Under the pieces are notes generated by a model. That model saw only the letters and a program-made list of their open reading frames with translations. It was not told the DNA's origin and ran no database searches. From positions 18,942,743 through 19,006,742 of the forward strand of contig NC_019868.2 of assembly GCF_002234675.1 (NCBI RefSeq): a stretch of 64,000 nucleotides of DNA, given 5' to 3'. The stretch comes from Oryzias latipes (lineage: Eukaryota; Chordata; Actinopteri; Beloniformes; Adrianichthyidae). The translations under genes and the position numbers were made by a program. This document shows positions 20,451 to 31,590 of this stretch, piece by piece; the first letter of the stretch is position 1, and the number at the start of each line of letters is the position of its first letter.

Positions 20451-22005
20451 AGAAAATATCACGCAGCCTCTAAATAATTTAATCACCTCCAAATTGACTT
20501 AACTAATCCTTATTACTTTGAGACTAATACAGCCTGGAAGTCAAAACATTTGAATATAAAAGTTATTTGTTGCAAAATTCCGTGGATGTGATCATCCCTA
20601 ACCCAATCAGACCCTCTTGAACAAAACGAGAGCCCTCCTATGATAAAAGTCAAAGCACCATATGAGGAAATCCCCCTCCCCACCATCCTCCGCTCCCCCA
20701 CAGGCCCAGAGTTCTGGGCTTCTCTCAAGCTGCTTCCTGTCTTCTGGACCACACCACCCCTCTAAGGAGCCATGCATGCACAGCCTGCAGGGCCTGCAGG
20801 AATGACAGCATCAGTGGGGCTGCAGGTCTCCCACAATAAAGGACCACAAGAGGGCTTGAGGTGCTATAAACAGCAGCTGAGCATGGAAGACATGCAAACA
20901 AAGAAGTGAAAAAATGTATGCAAACATTTCCTATTGATGCCAGTGGAATAAGGGGGATGAAAGGCGACATTAGCATAAATCTGGGAAGTTCATGTGCATG
21001 CAGGGAAAGTGCAAATGAGTGTTGGAGCTCAAAAACATCTATGATTCCTAATCGTACAGGGAAAGCCAATGGGTTGAGGGCATAATACTAAAATAAAATG
21101 GACTACAAAAGCATTTGTTCCTGCATCCTTACTGCGGTTTGTTTTAGCAGGATACGGCGGCTCCCTGCATGAGCTGTAGATGAATGGTGTTTGGGGTGAA
21201 GCAATGCAGAGTGAAAATTCCTCTCCACACAAACACACTCACAACCTTGTCCTGCTCTAAGAAAAAAAAGAAGAGCTGCAGTAGCAACGGGGGATTAACA
21301 CGGGAAGTGAATGTGAGGCTGCGATGATGTCTGCAATCAAGCCTTCCGTGTAAATACAGGAGAGCTGCAGCACCAAGCGTCGCTTCTCGCTGCGCTTGGT
21401 GCTGCCTGAGCAGAGATTATCGGGTGTTAATAAAAGTATGATGATTGCAGAGCTCGTTTTATTCTCACAATGAGGATTTTATCTCTGGTCCTGCCTGATG
21501 TCTGCCCATCTAGTTAACACCTCTGAAATGCTTTTAGAAAGCGTGGTGTGCTATAACATTGTTTATTTTGGTTTCAATAAGTTTAAAGTGATCTAAATCC
21601 CTTTCTTTGTTGAAAATTTGATGCCCAAAAAACCCGTACCAGTAAATTGAAAGTCAAATATGTTGAAACTGGCCAGTTTGATCATTTTCACAGTCAGACA
21701 TTAAATTCTGATAACGGTGGTGCTTTTGTTTTATTCCTCCCAAGCTTAAATGTATTGCCTCTAAACCATGCATCATTTTTTTCCTACTTCAGTATGTTTT
21801 ATTTTATTTAGCAAAACACGAACACCTGGTTCCACGGAAAATTAAACTGTTTACTTGTAAATGAACCCTGATGCGTTTAGCAGCAGTTCAGAAGTCATGC
21901 GATCTAGTGGACCAACAATAGACATTTACATGCAGAAGTTACTTCAGGCTTATTTCAGAACAAAAATTTCAATGCAGTTGCCTCAGAAATGAAACAGATT
22001 AGTAG
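20451..22005. other. Gene-free upstream flank of neurl1b
   Basis: No exon or repeat family can be named. An imperfect inverted pair around 21361-21410 (GCAGCACCAAGCG...CGCTTGGTGCTGC) forms a strong stem of 13 bp. Otherwise nothing specific is seen. Confidence 0.4.
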
Positions 22006-22132
22006 GGGTGTCTGCGACAGAATGGTAACCTGTCCAGGGTGACCCTGCCTTCGTCCACAAGTGGCCGGGATAGGCTCCGGCAGCCCCGTTACCCCGAAAG
22101 GGACAAAACGGTATAAGATGACTGAATGAATA
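22006..22132 (-). repeat. Fish tail-type SINE-like repeat, copy 2
   Basis: On the minus strand it contains ATTCATTCAGTCATC..., CCCTTTCGGGGTAACGGGGC and CCGGAGCCTATCCCGGCC, then GGGTCACCCTGGACAGG. It is the best preserved copy of the family in the window. Confidence 0.8.
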
Positions 22133-23074
22133 GTAGGGTTGTAGGAAAAAATTGATTCTGCCAAAAATCGCAATGTTTCATTTGGCGATATTTGTATCGA
22201 CTTAAAATACCGTAAGGACAATATATAATTATTCATGGGCGTCTTTCAGCATCTGACTCTTGTTTTCCACTTAAACACACGACCGCTAGTTGGCAGCACA
22301 AGACACTGAGCCACTTTGAGCAGCTCTACACCGCACAAAACAACTACAAGATCTCAGAGAGAAGCAGTTTTTTTATGTGGCATGTACTACTTAGTTTTTA
22401 CTTGGGATAGGTACCGAACCGAAACCAATGTTGCTGCCAGTGACATAGAAAAACGCGGATTGCGGTGCTTTGTAACAGGCTCAGATAAGAACGAGTTAAG
22501 CAGCGCCGCTGCACAGTGGCTAAAGCACGGAGCATCAGCCAAAAGGTTGTCGGCAAAGCGGGTCAAAGTTCTGCGGAACCTCACAGCAATAGATTCTAGT
22601 TTAGCGACCTGATGGATTAGAGTGATGTGTACAAGGCTCTGAAAAAGGCCAACGTCATGGCGATGAGAGGTGAAAGACGTGTTTACTTCTTACTGAGAAA
22701 ATGAAGCTGCATGTATACAAAGCATCTTAGCCACACTAAAGCGCTCTCCTTCACCCTGTCATGCCCTATCACACTTTATTGTTTCTGGAAAGAATTGGTG
22801 TTTTCTTTTTTTTCCTTCTTTTTTTTGAAGCACCGTTCAGGCTCCTGAACCGTTTAAAAGTACTGGAGAAGCTATATTAAGACAATTTGGAAATTAAACA
22901 ACTATTTATTTTCTCAATCATACTTTCAGAACCTTATTGGTTAAGGCACATTTATTCTATTTATTTTTCTTATATTGAAAAATCTTTTGTTGTGGAAATC
23001 AGACAATGTTGACTGTTCCCTTTAAGAACAAATATACTTTAAGTTACCAAAATAAAAGCACTATGAATCTGCTT

Positions 23075-23115
23075 GGGTAAAAGCAACTTGTCTCTGAGAC
23101 AAGTTGCTTTTACCC
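23075..23115. repeat. Perfect 20-bp palindrome with one-base spacer
   Basis: GGGTAAAAGCAACTTGTCTC, then T, then its exact reverse complement. Such a perfect 41-bp palindrome is rare in complex DNA. It could be the joined ends of a fold-back transposon. Confidence 0.95.
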
Positions 23116-25482
23116 AGAGTTCTTAACATTGTGATCATTAGATCAAATGAATTTGACCATTTTATTACAATGAAAGGCATGTTAATATTCAGGTAGAGTT
23201 TATTCATAGTCATACCCTCACAATCTTGCGATATGTACCACATTGTAGGACGCGTATCGAGATAAGTATCGTATTGCCAGACTCTTGCCGATCCCACAGG
23301 ATTACTAAATGATTGACAGAAGACTAGCTGGTTTGCCTTTCTTTCCAGGACAGAGCTCCGTTAAGGAAATACCAGAAAATAGCTGCTGGAGCCACATTAT
23401 GTCTACAACCAATTTGCTTCGGTCAAGGTAAAAGCAAAGCAACAAAAATGTGAAACATTTCCGCATTTCTTATTTTTAGATGGACTGGTGTTATGATATT
23501 CAAAATCTTGACATTTAAAGAAAGATGAATTGAACTCTGGTTAGTCTTTCCTTTACCTTGAGAAACATTATTAAATTATTTGCCTGACCTTTGCAAATGT
23601 TTGTCTCCAAATGGTTTTCCAGCATTTTGATCCACAATAAACAGTTTCTTTTTAAATTATTTATTGTGACAAATTCTCTCAACACGGATGTCAACTGGGA
23701 TGATCAAAACTACTTGGTTTTAGAGGTCAAAGGGCTGGAGGTGGATGATGCCTTGATAGCTGCAAGTCATTAAAGTAAATAAAAAAAAAAAACAATACAG
23801 TAAGTGAGTTCTATAAGCACACACATATTCTTCTATTTATGGCCATGTGACAAACATGTATTTTCTTCAGGTGGCATTTTTACATTGGTGGAAAGTGTTG
23901 CTGTTTTCTCACCTTTCAAGTCTTTGCAACAATAGTAAAGGCATGTTTAATATTAAGTTCAGTTGCTAGATAGGACAACTGAGTGGACACAAGGCCAGAT
24001 GTTGACAGATTCCCCATCTAGATTAATACAAAAAAAGGACCTGTCATTTTAAGCAGGTAGTTATTTTAATTAGCTTACTATTTCAAAGGTGGGGGGGATT
24101 TATTACTGGTAGTTACAGAACAAAAACTGGGGACACAAGTTTTTCCTACAGATTTAGATAAACTATTCCATTCTTGTAAACCCTGCAAATAAACAGTTAT
24201 CCTACTAAAAACTAGCATAGAAATATAAAAATACACAGCTGTGTTTCTGTGAAGGAAAAACAAACTGCATCCACTGCTGCTTGGTAAAAGTTTAATAGAG
24301 TAATAAAAAAAACTTTTTTGCTCTTCATAGCCAAAAACCCTAGACATCCACAGAAAAATATAGATCCCAAATATTAACAAATAGCATTTCAAAGGGTTAT
24401 GGTAGACTTCCTTACAACATTTAAAAACAATATATTATACTTTAACACAGAAAGACCATTTTTCTTGTAAGTATGGAATATTATTTAACAATATGTTTAA
24501 ACATTATCAGTTGTTTTTAACGGAAGGATTTTTAAACTATCTAAACACAAATTAAAAAAACATAGCATAAAACCTACAATTTTATGTATGATCAGTTTTA
24601 CTCTCTTTTGTATACTGGAAATTTCTAGGAAATATTGTGAAAGGCTGAGGCTGTTGTTTTTGCTTTTTATTCTTTCAGTTTGAACGTTAAACTTTCTTTT
24701 TTTGCTTTCGTTGAACTAATTTAGTTTATTGCATTAATACACAGTAAAGCAACTTGATTGAGTTTAGATGTCAAAAAGTGGTTGGGCAAAGAAAGTTTCT
24801 GGTTGAGGTTATGAGAACACATTAAAGTTTTACTACAAAAGACTTTGCCATTTTCCACCATGGCTTGGCAACATTTTGTAACCTGTTTTACTACCAGCTG
24901 AGGGAATCCTGCACATCGAAGAGTGACCCTGTTCTACCTTTTGGGATCACTTTGGACACATCTAGGTTGTAACAATTACATAAACAGAAATTGGGACAGA
25001 AGCAGAATTTCATTTGCAATGCCCAGCTGTGATACAAAACCATTAAAATAGTTGATTCTTCAAGATGTTGGTGGGAATGTGGAGTTTATGGTGTAGAACT
25101 TATTAGATTTACAGTCAAAATGTAAAAAGAAGAGGAGAAAAAAAACTTTTTAATATGCAAAAGCTTGTAAAGTAGCATTGCAATACTTCTGCGATGTAGC
25201 AATCTCCAGAGGGTCTCTGCATGCATGTAGTTATTTCCAGAAGGAGGGTAGGCTTACCTCTTTTGCTTAAGGAAAGTTGGCCGGCAGCAGTGTGAGTGCT
25301 GCTATATAGAACGCAGCAGTGACGGCACTTTGGGATTGCAATGTGGTGTATTTTGCTGAATTCTAATCCTACTCAAGGATCCAAAAGTAGAATTGTTGTA
25401 CAGATGAATGCTTGGAAGGTTTTTTTGAGTGGTGGTCTTAGGACAGCGGGAGAGGGCTGTTGTCCAAACCTCAGCCACTGAT
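23116..25482. other. Gene-free AT-rich stretch
   Basis: Only short frames without recognisable content are present. No repeat family can be named. Confidence 0.4.
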
Positions 25483-25716
25483 CTAATGGATGAAGTGAGT
25501 TATACCAACCTTCACTAAGAAAACCGCCATCTGCATTGAACACAATTGAGCCAGCACAAGCATGCACACACAAAAAAGAATCACGGTCAATTCATTTTCT
25601 TGGAACGCTGTAGGTTCTTTTTTTCTGTTCTCCAACAGTCTATCCACATCTGCTCTCAATATGTGCTCCTGTCTTTTCATTATCTCCAATGCTAACAAGC
25701 CACTGGAGTCAAACAC
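25483..25716 (-). other. Exon-like open frame of unknown origin
   Basis: After an acceptor-like TTTTTAAAAAGCAG the minus-strand frame reads VFDSSGLLALEIMKRQEHIL, a charged helix-rich stretch, ending in a hydrophobic segment (VILFCVCMLVLAQL). The composition is protein-like, with heptad-friendly spacing. No family is recognised and no donor is obvious, so it may be chance or a relic. Confidence 0.2.
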
Positions 25717-26755
25717 CTGCTTTTTAAAAACACAGTTGGAGTTTGTAAAGCTGTTGTTTTTAGTAAAAAGTCTCTAAAAAGTGAGGAAATATGCCAAGCT
25801 AAAAAAGATCTTTCATCACAGCAGCAGCAGCACTTGGGTTTTATTGTAGACACTTTAGGAGGAGCTCTTGCCATGTGCCTAGTGCCCTCACAGACTGTTC
25901 TAATTTGCAGAAACCTTTAGATCACAAGACTGAATGCTGTGGTAGTCACAAGCAGACAAAATCGTTGCATACTCCGTTTTACTGCTGCAATTTTAGATTT
26001 CAGTAAATTAAAACCATCAGCACTTTGTGGATGACTTGCATGCACTGTAAATTTGGGAAACAGAGTAGTATTGCCAGCATGGGCACAACATCTTCATGCT
26101 GTTTACTGAGTACTGATGTTTTCCTAAAAAAATCTGTCTCATATCAAAACAGCTAATAAAGCCATGCCAAGAAAAAACCAGAGGAATTATGAAACAGACA
26201 AAATAAATATAGCTTTGACCACAAAAGTGACTCAAAGTTTTTGTTTTTGAAGATGTCTTCACAAAGAAATGATAGAAATAGAGTGTAATTTCTGGTAAAA
26301 AAAAAAAAAAAAAGCATATTTATACATTAAACAGTGGAAGCTTTCTTAAAAACTAAAAAAAAAAGAAAAAAATAGACTATTGAATTATTGCTGAAACATT
26401 ATGTAACTAAATCAGCTGAGGAAGTGAAACAGCCAAAAAAGGGTCAAGAAAACTAATTATGGTAAAAATGTAACTAGAGGGTGCAAATTAAAGAGTGTCA
26501 ACTAAAGTAGGTGAAAACAGTCCTCGTCTCTTGAACATTTCATGTATTAAATCTCCTTATAAGTCAAAAAATGTATGAGATTTTAATAAAACTACAACAA
26601 ACCACAAGTAACAGCTACAAATGAACAAACCCAGCTAAATAGTTAAAATTGTAAAGTTTTTTTCTACTAAAATAATCATCAGTTATAAACTCGGGACAAA
26701 AACATTTCTAAACCCATATAAGTAGTAAAAGTACAAGTCCCCATCTCCTAGGGAG

Positions 26756-27146
26756 CTACAGTAAATACTTTGGAACCAGATTGCTTGAATCAGCTGAGCA
26801 ACCTGGAGATGCCAAATAACATTCAGAAATAGAGGAGGATCTCAGTTTTCTAAGCCTTTCCGCAACAAGATGGACCTCTGACAAAATTCCCTGTGTGAAT
26901 GCAGACCAGTCCAAACAACTTTTGCCATAATGGGCCAATCAGAGGCAAATGTGGGCAAATTTCCACTCACAAGCCCAACAAATGATGTTTCACCTGCACA
27001 AACATTTGAGTTGGCCAAGTCTTCAAAGGTTCCGTTTTTTTAGTTTTAGTCAAATACAAGACCGTATATGTGAAATGTGAGGTATTTCTGAAAACAAAGG
27101 CCTCTTCTGTATTCTTCTTTAAGCGGTTTGAATCTGATGAAGACAT
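26756..27146 (-). other. Possible small two-exon gene, 95 residues
   Basis: Exon A, 27146-26994, starts MSSSDSNRLKKNTEE and ends at a CAG/GTGAAA donor in phase 0. A 103-base gap ends in TTCACACAG, and exon B, 26890-26756, continues in phase 0 (GILSEVHLVAERLRKLRSSS) to a TAG. No homologue is recognised, and neither a promoter nor a poly(A) signal stands out. It could be a minor gene, a relic or chance. Confidence 0.22.
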
Positions 27147-27514
27147 TTTCACAATCACACTCTTACACAGCGAAAAAATAGCTCAAACCCAGATGAGACT
27201 AACGTGAGCTGAAACATTTGAAGTGAGTGTTTGGTTATCTGTGTGTTGGGTGGGAAAACAGTTTCTTCCTTGGTAGTTTAATGCCAGTGTAATATGAGTC
27301 AGTTACTTTTTAAATCATTTGTTGAGTAATATTCCCATTACTACTCATACATAAACAAGAACATAAGGATAACTATGTTATCTTGTATACATAATTAAAG
27401 TGAATGCATATTGAGGATGTGATGCCTTTTATTAATTTACAATAGTCCGTTTTCTTCTGCTTTTTTTTCCCGGTTGTTTGCATTCTTTAAAACATTTCTA
27501 CATTACTACCCACG

Positions 27515-27920
27515 TGCCATGTTAGTGCCATATGAACCTTCTCGGACTCTAAGGACCTCAGTGACCGGCCTCCTGCGGGTCCCCAGAGTCAGGACTAACC
27601 CTTATGCTATCCAAGGCACGTTAACATTGGGAGTGGGGTCATCTGGACCCCACTAGACAGTGCGCTGAACCTTTTTTCTTCAATGATTTGTGATCTTCAC
27701 TGCTGTCCATGCATTACATGAAATCCTCTACACCTTTATCCACTTTTGTCATGGTAGGGATAACACGTCAATGTAAGTGTGTGGTCATCTGGACCCCAAA
27801 ATATAGCACAAGGGGAATCAGCACTTCAATCTTATGCAGCTAAAAGCTGGAACCGTCTCCCTGAGGTTGAGACAACCCTACTTTATTAATGTTCAGATCT
27901 AGACTAAAAACACTTATAAC
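27515..27920 (+). mobile_element. L2-type LINE 3' fragment interrupted by a MITE
   Basis: Residues MLVPYEPSRTLRTS..GLL.VPRVRT at 27520-27598 match the intact stretch of the L2 copy at 30449-31393. The match resumes at about 27808-27915 (ACAAGGGGAATCAGC...). The copy is truncated at both ends and carries frameshifts. Confidence 0.8.
27599..27807. mobile_element. About 209-bp MITE-like insertion
   Basis: It begins CCCTTATGCTAT. Its right side, with the following bases, reads ATAGCACAAGGG, nearly the inverse. Near both ends sits the near-palindromic phrase GGTCATCTGGACCCC (about 27639-27653 and 27783-27797). The terminal CCCTT and the size suggest a piggyBac-like non-autonomous element, but no TTAA duplication is visible. 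Confidence 0.5.
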
Positions 27921-28838
27921 TCCCAACCTTGTTTAAAATACATAAAAAACAGACTGATAAGGCTAGAACAAATTTTACTGTCCCCACATGAACTCCCAAT
28001 CTCCCAGAAAACCTCCCAAAAATCTCCCAAAAACACAGTCCGACACAGCAACATGTTAGCTGCGTGAGCTTATTCCCAATAACATTCAAACTTGTTTGAA
28101 ACTCGTAAATAAAACAGACTGACATTTTGACATAGTGCCGTCTAACTACAAAAATCACTTCACAATCAGTAAGCATGATCAGAATTAATCCATAAATAAG
28201 GCACTCCGAATTATAAGGCCTACTGTGTTTTTTTTGTGTTTTTTTGAGAAAATTAAATTTAAGCTTTTAAGTGTGCCTTGCAGTGAGGAAAATAAGGCAC
28301 TCTTTTAATTCTAAGATAATGGGCTTAATTTCTTGTTAAACTGGGCTGATACTAACAAAAGTCAGTTTTCCATTAGAACCACGTTTTTAAATGCCAGGTC
28401 TATTCTCTAAAAACTTGTTAACTAAAAAAACATAAATGTGTTCTAGGATTTCATACTAACTCCCTGAGATGTTATTTTAAGCTGTGTAGACCAGCATACA
28501 CAGCAGGAAGTTCACGTGACTGCTGCCTTGATTCTGTACTGGGCTGCCGCGTTAACTTTGATACTATACATTTCCATTTCCAGAAGGGTCTTCTGCTGCA
28601 GGGAGACTAAATCATAGCATTACATAACAGGCCAGATCCCCACATAAATATTCTCTGCAATGCAAACAATGGAAGCTGTCCGGAGATGGAGCATACCTTA
28701 AAATACACCAACCTGGATCTAAATCAAAGTAACGTTAGCTATACAAAGTAAACTTGTACTTTTTGCTAGTGGAAGATGAAAAGCGGCTTAGCTATTCTCA
28801 AAATATTGTTTTAGGCTTCTCTGTCTGTGGGAGACATG

Positions 28839-29114
28839 CTAAAAATGTCCTTTCAATGCAGTTAACCAGATGCATGGACAGTGCTCTTCCTCCATCTGTT
28901 CCATTGTCTCAGCGTTCTCTGGGATGAGAAGCGGATGCCCCACCAAAAGAGATGCAGGAAACAGCTCCTTGTCCAGAACAACGTGGCCAATTTCTTTTGG
29001 CTTGTCTGTTCTACCTTTAGACTTAAGAGTAGTTAAAGGTGTTTTATCCTCTATGGCCATAGCTGTTTCCCAAGTTCCTACATTTTCAGAGACACAGGAA
29101 GCACAAACATTCTT
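28839..29114 (-). other. Exon-like open frame, 91 codons, unknown
   Basis: After GGGTTTAG the minus-strand frame reads KNVCASCVSENVGTWETAM, then a Lys/Thr-rich part, then LDKELFPASLLVGHP and a Glu-rich end before TAG. Codon content looks coding, but no family is recognised. It may be the last exon of an unannotated gene or a relic. Confidence 0.22.
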
Positions 29115-29832
29115 CTAAACCCAAGAAGTCATGCCTGATTTTGTCTTTGCATTTTGAACTAGACTAGTCCGAGAACTAACCAACCTGATTGGGAGTCGGA
29201 AGAAGCAGGAGGACATTCTAAAGTCTAAGTCAAGGACTTTCTCTAGTATAAGTTGACTTGACACAAAATGAGTGGGAATGCTCTGAACAGTGTTTCAGCC
29301 ACATTCAGAGTCTCAACTTTTACAAGGCTCTATATGTTTATATATTGATATATTTCGACTTTATTTTTAATAAAATGTTATCAAACAAAAGGAAAGGTTG
29401 TAGGGATGGAAGGTGTGTAAAGTTTAATAAAGACAGGTCCGTATAAACCCCAAGAGGAATCAATCTGAGAGTGCATGTAGAACAATAAATATGTTTACAA
29501 GGGGTATCATTATAAAAGGCAGGATGGTTGCTATTGACCCACAGCTTTTCACTGCTGAACCACAGTTATAAAAGTTTTTTATGCCATATTCACGTTAATC
29601 CTCTGAAGCAAATGAAGGGAAAGCAGTGAATTCTTGCGGTGCACATAAACCAACAAACCTAGAGTTAAGAAAATCCCAATTAAGCCAGATAACATCATTA
29701 GAGTTTATGACACAGTTCAAAGTCAATTGTTCTCAAGTAATTTAAAGCTCGTTAGAATTTGCCTAGAGGCACCCAAATTGGGACCTCTTAATTTCTTAAT
29801 TTTTCCCACTCCCAACATCCTGCATTCACTTA

Positions 29833-30341
29833 AGCCTCGTTTCCACTGAGCGGTATGGTATGGTACTGTCCAGTACCGTTTAGAGGCATTTCCCCTCAAA
29901 GTTGGACCGTAACTGCGCCTGCAGGGTGTAGACCGATTGCATAGCTGTGTGTCATGGTAGTGCGAAAACAGCAAGAGCGAAGGTATCAACAACAACAATG
30001 AAAGTTATCCACCAGCTCCTTTTTTCTCTTTGCTTTTGGTAATTCGTATAAACAAGTCATTTTATGTTGTTTGAGAGAAGATTGCAGGCAGCAAGGAAGA
30101 ATACACTGGTTTGCTATTTTCTTTGGTTGTATAGATCTTCCGCTAAATTAACGGGTTTCCTTGTGTGACGACATTAGCCATGCCCTTACTGGTCTGTTTT
30201 TTATTTCTATGGACCTACAACCAACAGTGGCCCAAAAATTGTGCGGTTTAGTCCATCTAAATGGGTCCGTTTTAGACTGGAAACGCTCAAAAGACCGGTC
30301 TGGTCTTTTGAGCGGTCTTTTCTCTCAGTGGAAACAAGGCT
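29833..30341. mobile_element. Harbinger-like MITE with TTA duplication
   Basis: The left end AGCCTCGTTTCCACTGAG and the right end (read inverted) AGCCTTGTTTCCACTGAG match at 17 of 18 bases. TTA flanks both sides (29830-29832, 30342-30344). The GAGCGGTATGGTATGG phrase after the left end is typical of teleost PIF/Harbinger elements. A 13-bp perfect hairpin (30284-30314) sits by the right end. No transposase is encoded. Confidence 0.85.
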
Positions 30342-30354
30342 TTAGTAAACTATA

Positions 30355-31590
30355 AGAGAGCATCTCTGGATCTGCCCTAAGTTGGCTCAAGTCTTATCTG
30401 GAAGACAGGAAATATTTTGTTGAAATTGGGAGTTGTGTCTCAGACTACATGGGCTTGAATTGTGGTGTGCCCCAGGGATCGATCCTGGGACCCCTTCTGT
30501 TCAACCTCTACATGCTGCCACTAGGGCAGTTAATACGCAGTAATAACATATCTTATCACAACTATGCAGATGATACTCAGATCTATGTGTCACTGACAAC
30601 AGGTGAATATGGGCCAGTGGATTCTCTCAACCACTGCCTCCAACAGATCAGCGCGTGGATGCAGAACAACTTTCTCCAGCTAAACTCAGACAAGACCGAA
30701 GTTATTGTTTTTGGCCCACAGAAACAAAGAGAAATTGTCAGCAGCTACCTTCATTCTCTGTCTCTCAAACCCTCAAATCAAGTCAGAAATCTAGGGGTAA
30801 TCATGGACTCTGACCTGAACTTTAACAGCCATATCAAGTCAGTAACATCAGCGGCATTTTACCACCTGAAAAACATTGCCAAAATCAAAAACATAATCTC
30901 AAAGCGAGACCTGGAGATACTTATCCATGCATTTGTCTCCAGTAGGTTAGACTACTGTAACGGCCTGCTCACCGGCCTGTCCAAACGAGCTGTAAAACAG
31001 CTTCAGTACATCCAGAATGCTGCTGCTCGAGTCCTGACCAAAACCAGGAAGTATGATCACATTAGTCCTGTGCTCAGGTCTTTGCACTGGCTCCCTGTAC
31101 CTCAAAGAATAGACTTCAAAGCAGCTCTGCTTGTGTACAAGTCTCTCCATGGCCACGCACCAAAGTACATCTCTGACATGTTAGTGCCATATGAACCATC
31201 TCGTACTCTGAGGACCTCAGGGACCGGCCTCCTGTTGATTCCCAGAGTCAGAACTAAACAAGGGGAATCAGCGTTTCAATATTCTGCAGCTAAAATCTGG
31301 AACAGCCTCCCTGAAGGCGTAAGACAGGCCTCTTCTGTGTTCATGTTCAAATCTAGACTTAAAACATTTCTGTTTAGCCGTGTATATGACTGAAAGGTCC
31401 TATCTGCACCTTTCTTTCCTTCCTTTCTTTTTAAATCTTTTTTTTTTTCTTCCTTTTCTTTTAAAGTAAATTTTATGTTGATTATTTCTATGATGTATTG
31501 TGATTTTAATGCACTTTTCTGTTTTGTGAAGCACCTTGAATTACTTTGTGTACGAATTGTGCTAAACAAATAAACTTGCCTTGCCTTGCC
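30355..31590 (+). mobile_element. L2-clade LINE, 5'-truncated, RT C-terminal half
   Basis: An open frame of more than 330 codons runs from about 30358 (ISGSALSWLKSYLEDRKYF) through CGVPQGSILGPLLFNLYMLP and the catalytic YADDTQIY to the C-terminus KSRLKTFLFSRVYD and stop at 31391. The 3' tail ends in TTGCC repeats at 31574-31590, as is usual for L2 elements. The frame has no stop, so this copy is young compared with the other elements here, though truncated before the endonuclease. Confidence 0.92.

Noticed and set aside
22316-22612. 98-codon plus-strand frame upstream of neurl1b
   Set aside because: No splice context or family resemblance; probably decayed dispersed sequence.
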